A stretch of DNA of 64,000 bases, from contig NZ_SRLD01000001.1 of assembly GCF_004745955.1 (NCBI RefSeq), positions 124,001-188,000 on the forward strand, in the 5' to 3' direction. Position numbers and translations under genes: made by a program. The notes beneath the pieces were generated by a model that worked only from the letters and a program-made list of their open reading frames with translations, was not told where the DNA came from and did not search any database. This document shows positions 49,036 through 57,745 of the stretch, in pieces. Position 1 is the first letter of the stretch, and each line of letters opens with the position of its first letter. The DNA is from Hymenobacter elongatus. GTDB lineage: Bacteria; Bacteroidota; Bacteroidia; Cytophagales; Hymenobacteraceae.

Positions 49036-50331
49036 TCAGCGCCAATACGAGCGAAAGTAAACCAGGCAGCCCAGCAGCAGAATACCAAAGCGGGCCGCGT
49101 GCGCCAGCGGCGCCCCCAGCAGGCCGTAGCGCGGCAGCAGCACAGCCAGCAGGGCCACGTAAAGCGCCGCCGAGCCCGCCTGCACGGCCACGTAGCGGCC
49201 CACGTGCGCTTTAGCCATCAGCAGAAACAGAAACGTCCAGGTTAGAAATTTGGCCCAGTCGCCCACAAACTGCGGGGCCAGCAGGTCGCGGGCGGCCAGA
49301 AACTGCGGATCGAATAGCAAGGGCAGCAGCCAGTCGCGCAGCAGGTAGAGCAGGCCCAGCCCCAGCGCTACTACCGGGGCCAGCACCAGCAGCACGGTAC
49401 GCACGTAGCCACGCGCCGCCACCGGCTGCCCCACCACCGCCGCCAGGCGCGGGTAATACACGCTGCCCATCACGGCTGAAAATACCATCGTGTAGTTGTC
49501 CGAGAGCTTGGCTACCGCCTGCCACATCCCGGTTTGGGCCAGGCTGAAAGAGCGAATCAGTACGTCGCGCAGCACGAAGTCCACGATTTTACTGAACAGC
49601 AGCACGCTCACGGCCATCAGCACAAACCGCCCCATGCCCCGCAGCGCCGCCCGGCTGACCGGTCCGCGCAGGGGCATGAGCAAGCCGTGCCGGGCACAGA
49701 CCACGAGCGTAGGCACCAGCGTGCAGCCCTGGGCCAGCAAATAGGCCAGCAGCACCTTTTCCACGGCCAGCCCGCTGTACAATGCGCCGGCCACGCCCGC
49801 CACGCCCGCCGCACTCAGCACCGTGGTTAGCCACACATAGGGCCGCAGCCGGCCCGCAGCCAGCAGCACCGCTCCCCCGAACGTATTGCCAGTGAGCAGC
49901 CCAATACCCGCCGCAAACAACGCCACCCAGGCGGCAGAAGGCCGAAAAACGCCCACCAGCGACTGTCGGCCCAGGAGCAGCACGGCGGTGCCGACCAACA
50001 AGGCCAACCCATTGAGCACCAGCCCCGCGCCCAGCCAGGCCCGGTACCGACCGGCACCGGCCCGCAGCGGAGCCAGGTATTTCACAATGCCCACGTGTAC
50101 GCCCTCATTGGGCAGCGTCGTGAACAGGGCCATCAGATTCTGGAAGTGGGCCAGCAGCGTGAGGCCGCTGGGGCCGCCATACACGGCCATCAGCTTATTG
50201 AGCAGCAGCGCGCCGGCCGTGCGGGCCCCTACGGCAATGCCCGAGCTGAACGCACCCCGCAGAAAACGGCTTATGCCGCCCACCAGAGGCGCGGAAGACG
50301 GTGACGTGGCAGAAGAGTCGTCGGGCTGCAT
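49036..50331 (-). CDS. Polysaccharide flippase, Wzx/O-antigen translocase type
   Basis: The 431-residue protein has 12-14 membrane helices. The early block FSSGIAVGARTAGALLLNKLMAVYGGPSGLTLLAHFQNL followed by EGVHVGIVKYLAPL matches O-antigen translocases of the MOP superfamily, which flip lipid-linked repeat units to the periplasm. The adjacent glycosyltransferase gene supports this. The downstream end is six bases from that gene. Confidence 0.88.
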   Translation of the reverse strand: MQPDDSSATSPSSAPLVGGISRFLRGAFSSGIAVGARTAGALLLNKLMAVYGGPSGLTLLAHFQNLMALFTTLPNEGVHVGIVKYLAPLRAGAGRYRAWLGAGLVLNGLALLVGTAVLLLGRQSLVGVFRPSAAWVALFAAGIGLLTGNTFGGAVLLAAGRLRPYVWLTTVLSAAGVAGVAGALYSGLAVEKVLLAYLLAQGCTLVPTLVVCARHGLLMPLRGPVSRAALRGMGRFVLMAVSVLLFSKIVDFVLRDVLIRSFSLAQTGMWQAVAKLSDNYTMVFSAVMGSVYYPRLAAVVGQPVAARGYVRTVLLVLAPVVALGLGLLYLLRDWLLPLLFDPQFLAARDLLAPQFVGDWAKFLTWTFLFLLMAKAHVGRYVAVQAGSAALYVALLAVLLPRYGLLGAPLAHAARFGILLLGCLVYFRSYWR

Positions 50332-50353
50332 GCCCGGCAAAAGTAGCGGATGT

Positions 50354-50376
50354 TAGAGCGTGTTTGGCATAGTGTC
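50354..50376 (+). repeat. Fragment of a hairpin repeat left end
   Basis: GAGCGTGTTTGG... followed by TGTCAT matches the sequence just before and at the start of the hairpin at 40745-40766. The rest is absent. Confidence 0.4.
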
Positions 50377-50487
50377 ATCTTTGCCCGGCTGAACTCGTGC
50401 AAGTACTTAGCGCGCAAATGCCGCTGCTGCTTCCCGTACTACGGCTGCGCCCAGCGCAGCCCCGCTCCTGCCACGCATTCCGGCGGC

Positions 50488-51486
50488 CTACCGCTCAAAC
50501 GTCAGCTTCAGACTGGGCACACCGCCCAGATGGCGCTTGAATTGTAGCAACGACTGATTGAGACCTTCGGGCAAGGTGGAGGTGCCCAAGTCGAGCAGCT
50601 GCTGCCCATTGGCCCGCCCAAAGGCGTGCAAGCCTTCGTTGAGCAGCACGACGGGGCTAAACGTATTGTACGCCAAGGGGCTGGCCGGGTAGAAGTTGTA
50701 GAGCACCCGACTGTTTACCCGAATGGCAACCGTCAGCGCCGCCCAGTTGCCGGCCTGGTCGCGCACCGAGAACAGGAAGTAATCCTGCGGGAACTGGCTG
50801 AACAGCTCCTGCAGCCGCTCTAGACTCAGGGAAAGCTCCTGGCCTTTTTCCCGGCGGCAGCGGCGCAGAAACTCGTAGGCCAGCGGCAAGAACAAGGGCG
50901 TTTCCTGCTCAAAAACGAAGCCTTGGTGCTGGCATTTCTTCAGGCGGCGGCGCTCTGAGGGGTGCAGCCGCGCCCGGAAGTCGGCGGCCAGCGGCAGATG
51001 GTTATTGATTTCGGCCAGTGGTATGGCGTAGCCCAGCTGTTGCAATACGTGGGTGAGCAAGGCGCTGCCCGCCGGGTCGTAGGCGAAGGGGTAGCTGCGC
51101 AGGCGCAGGTGGGCCAAGCCTTGCGCGGCCAGCTGGGCGTGCACTACTTCCAAAAAAGCCCGCAGCGCCACTGCCGCTACCGCCGCCAGCTGCACTGCCC
51201 CAAACGGAGCCTGCCACGGACTCTGCGCGGTGCCGCCACCGGCCTCGCCGGCTACGTGCAGCTGCGCCACCGTGAGCTGGCGGTCCTGGTCTTCGAGGTA
51301 GAAGGAGAGCAGCAGCCCGGCGTGACGCTGCAGGCGCAGGTGGGCAGGCGTGAGATACAGAAAGGGCTCAAACGCCAGGGGCAGCGTGGGGTCGGCTACC
51401 TGCCCGGCCGGCCCCACGTGGAGCCGCACCACGTACTGGTCGCCTTCCAGCGGCAAAGGCAGCAAACAGGACGAAGCAGCGGGCAT
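50488..51486 (-). CDS. FemAB/GNAT-like acetyltransferase-fold protein
   Basis: The 332-residue cytoplasmic protein starts MPAASSCLLPLPLEGDQYVV. RARLHPSERRRLKKCQHQGFVF and the C-terminal block AALTVAIRVNSRVLYNFYPASPLAYNTFSPVVLLNEGLHAFGRANGQQLLDLGTSTLPEGLNQSLLQFKRHLGG are typical of the BioF2-like/FemAB acyltransferase domain (Pfam Acetyltransf_6), which often acts in surface-polysaccharide clusters. The preceding flippase and glycosyltransferase genes fit that. The residue or sugar it modifies is unknown. The start at 51486 replaces a longer frame to 51573. Confidence 0.82.
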   Translation of the reverse strand: MPAASSCLLPLPLEGDQYVVRLHVGPAGQVADPTLPLAFEPFLYLTPAHLRLQRHAGLLLSFYLEDQDRQLTVAQLHVAGEAGGGTAQSPWQAPFGAVQLAAVAAVALRAFLEVVHAQLAAQGLAHLRLRSYPFAYDPAGSALLTHVLQQLGYAIPLAEINNHLPLAADFRARLHPSERRRLKKCQHQGFVFEQETPLFLPLAYEFLRRCRREKGQELSLSLERLQELFSQFPQDYFLFSVRDQAGNWAALTVAIRVNSRVLYNFYPASPLAYNTFSPVVLLNEGLHAFGRANGQQLLDLGTSTLPEGLNQSLLQFKRHLGGVPSLKLTFER

Positions 51487-51575
51487 GCGGAAATTAAAAA
51501 GGCTACGAACGGGGCAGGAACGGCGAAAGTACAAGTAAAATCGGGGCGCGGGCGGCAAACGACGGCGCGGCATCG

Positions 51576-51583
51576 TATTTTTG
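51576..51583 (+). promoter_or_regulatory. -7 promoter box for the DMT transporter
   Basis: TATTTTTG, a perfect TAnnTTTG, 46 bases before the ATG at 51630. Confidence 0.5.
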
Positions 51584-51629
51584 CGGCCCTTTTGGCGTTT
51601 CCCTCTTCCTTCATTCTGTCGTTGCCCGC

Positions 51630-52541
51630 ATGCTTGCCTTATTCCTCTCGGTTCTGTTCTCGGTTACTATCGTTTTCATTTTCAAATACTTTTCCCGCTT
51701 CGGCGTCGACACATTTCAGGCGCTGATTGTCAATTATATCACCTGCGTGGTGGTGGGCTGGCTGGCCTCCGGGGCCCCGTCGCTGGAGCCGCTGCGGGCC
51801 GGTGGGGCCTGGCTGGTAGCGGCTGTGGCCTTAGGCGGGCTGTTTATCGGCACATTCTATCTGGTGGCCATCACGGCCCAGCGCGTGGGCGTCAGTGCCG
51901 CGTCGGTGGCCAATAAGATGTCGCTCATTCTGCCCGTGCTCTTCAATCTGCTGGTGCTTCGGTTGTCGCAGCGGCCCTATACGTTTATCAACTACGCGGG
52001 TATGGCCCTGGCGCTGCTGGCCATTTTGCTCACGGCCCTGCCCCGCCGCTCCACCGCCGCCGCTCCTGATGGCACGGCACCGGCGGCGGCCTGGTGGCTG
52101 CCGCTGCTGCTCTTCGTTTCCAGCGGGGCCGGCGACTCCCTGCTGAACTTTGCCAGCTCCACGCTGCTGCCCGACGCGGCTACCCGCACGCTGTTTCCGC
52201 TGGTCACGTTCGCCACGGCCGGCACCATTGGCCTGCTCATTCTGCTGAGCCGCGTAGCGAAGGGCGGGCAGCAATTTGCCGCTAAAAATGTACTGGCCGG
52301 CATTATTCTGGGCATTCCCAACTACTTCTCCATCTATTTCCTCATCAAAGCCCTGGGCAATTTCGGCAACGATGGCGCGTTCGTGTACCCCATTGCCAAC
52401 GTAGCCACCATTTTGCTGGGAGCCGTGGGGGCCGCATTTCTATTTCGGGAGCAGCTGGGGGCGCGGGGCCGCGTGGGGCTGGCTACGGCCGTGGTGGCAC
52501 TGGTCCTCATTTCGTACCAGGAAATCGTAGCGGCCTTCTGA
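51630..52541 (+). CDS. EamA/DMT family transporter
   Basis: The 303-residue protein has ten predicted membrane helices in two EamA repeats (about 1-140 and 150-303). Helix ends such as YLVAITAQRVGVSAASVANKMSLILPVLF and NFGNDGAFVYPIANVATILLGAVGAAFLFREQL are typical of drug/metabolite transporters. Substrate unknown. It is divergent from the FemAB-like gene. Confidence 0.88.
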   Translation: MLALFLSVLFSVTIVFIFKYFSRFGVDTFQALIVNYITCVVVGWLASGAPSLEPLRAGGAWLVAAVALGGLFIGTFYLVAITAQRVGVSAASVANKMSLILPVLFNLLVLRLSQRPYTFINYAGMALALLAILLTALPRRSTAAAPDGTAPAAAWWLPLLLFVSSGAGDSLLNFASSTLLPDAATRTLFPLVTFATAGTIGLLILLSRVAKGGQQFAAKNVLAGIILGIPNYFSIYFLIKALGNFGNDGAFVYPIANVATILLGAVGAAFLFREQLGARGRVGLATAVVALVLISYQEIVAAF

Positions 52542-52798
52542 TGGCGCTGGCGGCGGGGCCCTGCCAGCGAGTAGCGCCGTAGGGTAAAAACCGAACGGCC
52601 CGATGTGGACCACGGCGTGAAGCCGGCGTCGCGTGGTGCATAGAATTCGGCGCGTCATTTTCTTTTGAGCCGACGACAAGCAAGTAGCGGCGCGGCTGCT
52701 AGCGGGAAGCTCCTTAGCTTGGCCTATTGCCCCAGCGCCCAAACGCTTTTGTAGCATCGCCACGTACAAGCCTCGCGCTCTTACTTCTGCCCGCCCCC

Positions 52799-54001
52799 AT
52801 GACTGCTGCTACTGCTTCCCCCGACCTCCCGCTTGCGCCCCCTGTGGTGCCGGCACCCGCCGATGAGCCTGTCCGCTCGGGTGTTTCCGACCGCGCCGCT
52901 ACCCAACAGGCCCGGGAGCAGCAGGTGGGCCAGCGCCCCGGCACGCTCACCATCCGGGAAGGCTCCCTGGTGCCGCGCCTCTTCCTGATTTCCTACGACG
53001 ATACCGTTTTTGAGGAACAGGAATACACCAGCTACGACGAGCTATGGGCCTATTTTCAGGCCAACCCGCAGTTGAAGCACTGGATTGACGTGCGCGGCTA
53101 CAACGACCTGGCCCTGATGCAGCGCCTCATGCAGGACTTCCGTATTCATGCCCTGCACATGGAAGACGTGCTGGGCGACTACCAGCGGGCCAAAGTAGAT
53201 GTGTTCGACGAGAATCGTCTCTTCCTGGTGTCGCGCATGACGGAGTTCACCTCCCTGCTCGAAATCGACGACGACCAGCTGTCCCTCGTCACGGGCCCGA
53301 ACTACGTCCTCTCCTTTCAGGATGACTACGACGACTGCCTCGACTCGGTGCGCAACCGGCTCCGCTCGGGCTTCAGCATGATCCGCCACAAGTCGTCGGT
53401 GTACTTGGCCTACGCGCTTACCGACGTGGTGCTCGACCACTACTATCCTACGATGGCCGCCATCGGCGACTATATTGAGGTGCTCGAAGACCGGATTTTT
53501 CAGGGCCGGCCCAACCGCCACCTGCTCAGCCGCATTTTGCAGATCAAAAAGGATATCGTGCGTTTCCGCCGCCTCGTGTATCCGGAGCGCGAGAAGATTG
53601 CCGAAATCCTGCGCATGCCCGATGCCGTGGTATCGGAGGAAACCAAGGTCTTTTTCAAGGACTGCTACGACCATGCCATCCAGGCCATGGATCTGGCCGA
53701 GAGCTACCGCGAATCCATCAGCAGCCTCATGGACCTGTACCTCTCCGACCAGAGCAACCGCATGAACGAGGTAATGAAAGTGCTGACCATTATCAGCAGC
53801 ATCTTCATTCCCCTGAGCTTCGTGGTGGGCCTCTACGGCATGAATTTCCAGCGTGAAAACCCTGACGGCTCCATCAATCACCTGAACATGCCCGAGCTGT
53901 ATGAGCCCTGGGGCTACCCGGTACTAATGGCCATACTAGCGCTCATCGTCACGGGCCAGCTCATCTACTTCTACCGCAAAGGCTGGCTCACGAACCGGTA
54001 G
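52799..54001 (+). CDS. corA: CorA-type magnesium/cobalt transporter
   Basis: The 400-residue protein has a large cytoplasmic N-terminal domain and two C-terminal helices with the signature GMN in VVGLYGMNFQRENPDG. ILTIISSIFIPLSFVVGLYGMN-type TM1 and a second helix ending in YFYRKGWLTNR complete the pore. It forms a pentamer that conducts Mg2+ and Co2+. The start at 52799 (MTAATASPDL) was preferred to the TTG at 52727. Ten GGTTTTT units follow four bases after the stop. Confidence 0.93.
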   Translation: MTAATASPDLPLAPPVVPAPADEPVRSGVSDRAATQQAREQQVGQRPGTLTIREGSLVPRLFLISYDDTVFEEQEYTSYDELWAYFQANPQLKHWIDVRGYNDLALMQRLMQDFRIHALHMEDVLGDYQRAKVDVFDENRLFLVSRMTEFTSLLEIDDDQLSLVTGPNYVLSFQDDYDDCLDSVRNRLRSGFSMIRHKSSVYLAYALTDVVLDHYYPTMAAIGDYIEVLEDRIFQGRPNRHLLSRILQIKKDIVRFRRLVYPEREKIAEILRMPDAVVSEETKVFFKDCYDHAIQAMDLAESYRESISSLMDLYLSDQSNRMNEVMKVLTIISSIFIPLSFVVGLYGMNFQRENPDGSINHLNMPELYEPWGYPVLMAILALIVTGQLIYFYRKGWLTNR

Positions 54002-54004
54002 GCT

Positions 54005-54074
54005 GGTTTTTGGTTTTTGGTTTTTGGTTTTTGGTTTTTGGTTTTTGGTTTTTGGTTTTTGGTTTTTGGTTTTT
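54005..54074 (+). repeat. Tandem repeat (GGTTTTT) x10
   Basis: Ten exact heptamers GGTTTTT run from 54005 to 54074, beginning four bases after the corA stop. Simple repeats of this length change copy number easily. Confidence 0.95.
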
Positions 54075-54080
54075 AGAAAA

Positions 54081-54186
54081 GAACGTCATTCCGAGCGAAG
54101 CGAGGAATCTCGCGTGCTGACATTGCCAAAGTAATCTGATTACCGTGGCACGCGAGATGTCTCACTGCGTTCGACATGACGTTGTT
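54081..54186. repeat. Intergenic hairpin repeat, third head type
   Basis: GAACGTCATTCCGAGCGAAG begins the left arm and CACTGCGTTCGACATGACGTT ends the right arm. The inner core GCGTGC/GCACGC and TAATCTGATTA loop agree with the other family copies, but the head modules differ and pair imperfectly. Confidence 0.75.
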
Positions 54187-54211
54187 TGCTTAACAACTAA
54201 CCAACACACAC

Positions 54212-56944
54212 TCAATTCATCTTCAAAGCGGTGCGGCGCAGCTCGTTGCCGATGACGCGGTAGAGCTGATAGGTGTTGGTGCTGCTGTCGTAGTCTAGGC
54301 CCACGGTTGGGAGGCTGCTGTCGAAGGGCTGGCCACCGACCAGGCGCCCCTGGGAGTCGTAGATGTAGGCCTTGCGCGGGCCGGGCTCGGTGAGCACGTA
54401 AGCGCGGCGGGCCGGGCCAAAGTTGAGATACTGCACTGATTTGGGGCCGGACGTCACAAAGCGCTGGCTCAGCAGCAGCCGGCCCGTGGCCCCAAACAAG
54501 CTTAGGCGGCCGCCATCTTCGCGGGCCACCACGTAGTCGCGCTGGTTTTGGTCGGGAATAAGCTGAAACACCGAGTTACGGCTCCAGGTGGCGACCCGGC
54601 TGCGCTCCACAATGTCGCCGCTCAGGTTGAAGCTCACCCGCTCGCCGTGCTGGGTAATGACGCTCAGGCGGGTACGGCGCAGTGTGGGGCCACTCTCCAC
54701 AAAAGCGCCCGAATGCAGGCGCGCGCCCATGCTAATGGGAAAACCCGGATACACGCTGCCCTGCTCATCGTAGGCATACACGTAGCCATTATCCAGCAGC
54801 ACCACAATCACGTCGCGCCCCCCCACCACGAGGTAGTGCGGCGGCGCGGCCAGGCCAAACTCCATCTGCTTCGGCTGCCAGCCGGGATACGCCCGCCCGT
54901 TGGTATCGTAGAGAAACAGGTTGCTGCCCCCGCCCCCCACCAGCAGCCGCGCGGCCGTTCGGCCGCTCCCCGGCGACACCGTAAGCGAAGTAGCCCGCAC
55001 GCTGTCGGGCAAATTCAGCGGAAAGTTGGGCTGCTCCCGGCCGCTTTCGTCCAGGGCATGAATCTGGGTGGGCGTAGCAAACAAATAGCCCCCCGAACCG
55101 CCCGCCGCCCGGCTGATGCGGCCTACCACTGGCCCCGGCAGCGAATCGGACCAGGCCACTACGTTGTCGGGCGTCACGTAGTGCAGCACCTGCTGGTCGT
55201 CCTGCACCACCACGCCCGCTACCCGCGTCCCGATGACTGGTACAAGCGTGGGTGCGCTGGTCAGCGGCGTTTTGAAAGCCAGGGCCCCACCCGTGCCATT
55301 TGCCGATTGCGGCTTGGCCACGGCCGGCCCAATGGCAGGGTGGCGCAACACGAGTTGGGTGAAATATTGCGCGCCGGGTTCTCCTTCGTTGGTAGCGGGC
55401 ACAAATTGCAGCGCTATCTGCGGGAAGCGCTTAAACAGCGTCTCATTGCGCAGCAACCCGGCGCGGCGCTCTTCTACCAGGGCACGCAGCAGCACGTTCC
55501 AGCTGTTGCGGGTATCGATAAGCACGCGCATGCGGGCCAACGGCTGGGTTTCCTGCAAAAAGGCAACCTGCGTGGGAGAGCGGCTCCAGACTTCGCCCGC
55601 CACCACGTCGGTCAGCCAGAGGCGGAGGGCTTCGGCATCTTCCCCAAAAGCCACATAGTCGCCGACTTGTACCACGGCGGGCGGGCCAAAGCCAGTGAAC
55701 ATGGGGCCTAGCAAGCGGGCAGGCAGGTCGGGCACACCGGTTTGATACAGTTGATACGGCCCGACCCGCTCAAAAGCCGGACTGGCCCCGCTCAGCCGCC
55801 GCAACTGCCCAAGCAGCACCGCCGTTCTGGCCGGGTTGGCACAGTAGGCCAGCGCCAGCCGGGCCGGCTTAGTGCGCGCCGAGGGTGTGGCCAGGTAGCA
55901 CAACGCCACTTCCTGCATGAGGCCAGCGGCCAGGCTATCGACCAACGGCGCGGTGCGCAGGCTCAGCGAGTCGGCAGCGGCGGGGCGGACGGACCGCAGC
56001 ACTTGCACCGGCCCCAGCCCCAGGTGCACCACTATAGCGCTGCGCAACGACAGCACGTCGGCCATTCGTAGCCGCTGGGCGGGCTGCTGGCGCAGGCGCT
56101 GGTGCAGGGCGTCGCGGGCGGGTTCGGGGTTGGCAAAGCCGTTGAAGACGACCTTATTTCCTGCCAGCTTCATTTCAAACTGCCCATTGCGGGCCAGGCT
56201 GCTTACGGCCGCGAGGTCAGGCCCCGAATCGGCCCGGAAAAATACGCTCATGAACTGCGGCAGCCGCCGGTAATTAATCAGCAGCGTAGCATCCACATCC
56301 TTGAGCTGCAGGAAGTCGGTGCTCTGAAAATCGGCGGCTACTGATGGCAACCCTGGGTGCTGCAAGCGCCGCACCACGGCTTCCACCAGGTCCGCGTTGG
56401 CACTCATAATAAGGCGGTTGCGATAGTTGAAGAAGGTAACACCCTGCTCGGTAGCCCGCTCACGCACGTTCGTCAGCTGCTCGCCCTGGTAGTCGCGGCT
56501 CAGCACCTGGTAGCGGGGGTCGCGGCCCAGGCCATCGACGAGCGTACGCACCTGCCGGTATTCGCGCACACTCCCGATGGGCACCTGGAAGAGCACATCG
56601 AAAGCTTGCGGGCCGGTGACATGCACCGATGTCAGCACTTTTTTCGTGCCCAAAAAACGCAGTACCGCGTTGCGAGTGCCCGTGAGGCTATCGACCAGCG
56701 TGACGTGCTCCTCCACCTGCTGGAAGTAGCGCACGGCCGTTAGGTTGTCCCAAAGCTGCGTTTCCTTGAGATGGCGCACCAATGTGGCATGGTCGCGGGT
56801 GGCGGCCACAAACACGGCATCATCGGGCACCAGCGCCCACGCATCGACGGGCACACTGGCCACGACGCGCCGGTAATAGATATAGGAGCCCAGGGCCGAA
56901 ACCAGCAGCAGGCCAAGCAGAAACACCAGAAGCTTATGCGACAT
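54212..56944 (-). CDS. Large membrane-anchored protein with propeller-like C-terminus
   Basis: The 910-residue protein starts MSHKLLVFLLGLLLVSALGSYIYYRRVV, one N-terminal membrane anchor, and is otherwise extracytoplasmic. The first ~500 residues resemble DUF3352-type domains (AWALVPDDAVFVAATRD, VVRRLQHPGLPSVAADFQSTDFLQLKDVDATLLINYRRL). The rest has repeated beta blades (VYAYDEQGSVYPGFPISM, VVAREDGGRLSLFGATGRLLL, AYIYDSQGRLVGGQPFDSS), like a PQQ/WD propeller. No enzyme motif. The following upstream gene (56981) is 36 bases away and shares the strand. Function unknown; substrate or protein sensing is speculation. Confidence 0.75.
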   Translation of the reverse strand: MSHKLLVFLLGLLLVSALGSYIYYRRVVASVPVDAWALVPDDAVFVAATRDHATLVRHLKETQLWDNLTAVRYFQQVEEHVTLVDSLTGTRNAVLRFLGTKKVLTSVHVTGPQAFDVLFQVPIGSVREYRQVRTLVDGLGRDPRYQVLSRDYQGEQLTNVRERATEQGVTFFNYRNRLIMSANADLVEAVVRRLQHPGLPSVAADFQSTDFLQLKDVDATLLINYRRLPQFMSVFFRADSGPDLAAVSSLARNGQFEMKLAGNKVVFNGFANPEPARDALHQRLRQQPAQRLRMADVLSLRSAIVVHLGLGPVQVLRSVRPAAADSLSLRTAPLVDSLAAGLMQEVALCYLATPSARTKPARLALAYCANPARTAVLLGQLRRLSGASPAFERVGPYQLYQTGVPDLPARLLGPMFTGFGPPAVVQVGDYVAFGEDAEALRLWLTDVVAGEVWSRSPTQVAFLQETQPLARMRVLIDTRNSWNVLLRALVEERRAGLLRNETLFKRFPQIALQFVPATNEGEPGAQYFTQLVLRHPAIGPAVAKPQSANGTGGALAFKTPLTSAPTLVPVIGTRVAGVVVQDDQQVLHYVTPDNVVAWSDSLPGPVVGRISRAAGGSGGYLFATPTQIHALDESGREQPNFPLNLPDSVRATSLTVSPGSGRTAARLLVGGGGSNLFLYDTNGRAYPGWQPKQMEFGLAAPPHYLVVGGRDVIVVLLDNGYVYAYDEQGSVYPGFPISMGARLHSGAFVESGPTLRRTRLSVITQHGERVSFNLSGDIVERSRVATWSRNSVFQLIPDQNQRDYVVAREDGGRLSLFGATGRLLLSQRFVTSGPKSVQYLNFGPARRAYVLTEPGPRKAYIYDSQGRLVGGQPFDSSLPTVGLDYDSSTNTYQLYRVIGNELRRTALKMN

Positions 56945-56980
56945 TACGCGGTGGCGGGGAGTAGCGGGGGCCAAAAATAG

Positions 56981-57655
56981 CTATTCGGCACCCAACTGCG
57001 CTACCGGCAGCCGGGCAGGCTCCACATGCACACGTACGAGGTTGCTGACGAGGCGCACCCGGGGCACCCGTTGCAGCTGCTGGCGAACCGCTTCCCGGTG
57101 CCGTTTGGTGCGAGCCCGCCACTCTTCCTGCGTTACATCCGGCGGCAGGCTGCTCCAGCCCATCCATCGCTCCTGCTGGGGTTCCAGGGTTGAATAGTGA
57201 AAGCGAATAGCGTAGTCGCCGGCCGGCAGAGTCGGGTAAATTTGGCTGATTTTGAAGGAGTACTTTGCCTCTTTCTCCAACGGGTCGAAGCTAGCTCGCG
57301 GCGGTAATCTGATAAAATCCGTTGAGTCGATGTCGTTGAGGCAGATGCACCGCCCGGGTTCCTGCTGCAGCAAGCCCGGCGTTAGCTGCTGGGCACTAAA
57401 GTAGGCCGCTGGCACCCGCAACAGCCCATCGGAGCCATCCAAGGCATACACCAGAGTTACGGCCGAATCAGCTGTATTCCCGATGCGCACCCGAAAGAGA
57501 ATCGGCTCGCCCGCATAGGCAGTCGTTTGCACAGGCTCGATGGTACAGGCCAGCACACGCGCCGCAAGCCGTGGCCGCGCCAATTGCTGAGCCGTGCCAG
57601 GCAAAGCGACAATACCTAACAGAAATAGCAGCAGAAACAACCAACAACGGCGCAT
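56981..57655 (-). CDS. Secreted hypothetical protein
   Basis: The 224-residue protein starts MRRCWLFLLLFLLGIVALPGTAQQ, a signal peptide. The mature part is beta-rich (Ig-like impression: AYAGEPILFRVRIGNTADSAVTLVYALDGSDGLLRV, GDYAIRFHYST) and carries a CICLND Cys pair. It directly precedes the 910-residue protein, so a joint periplasmic role is possible. No family recognised. Confidence 0.75.
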   Translation of the reverse strand: MRRCWLFLLLFLLGIVALPGTAQQLARPRLAARVLACTIEPVQTTAYAGEPILFRVRIGNTADSAVTLVYALDGSDGLLRVPAAYFSAQQLTPGLLQQEPGRCICLNDIDSTDFIRLPPRASFDPLEKEAKYSFKISQIYPTLPAGDYAIRFHYSTLEPQQERWMGWSSLPPDVTQEEWRARTKRHREAVRQQLQRVPRVRLVSNLVRVHVEPARLPVAQLGAE

Positions 57656-57745
57656 CGGGCGGGGAGCGAAAGAAACCAGCCACCTTGCGTGCGGCTGGTC
57701 CGGGTACGAATCGTATCTTCGACAAGATACATTCTTTCGAATTCC

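Noticed and set aside
42062..51486. A complete capsule or O-antigen locus
   Set aside because: Only one glycosyltransferase, one flippase and a FemAB-like gene are contiguous; no polymerase, chain-length regulator or sugar-nucleotide genes were found.
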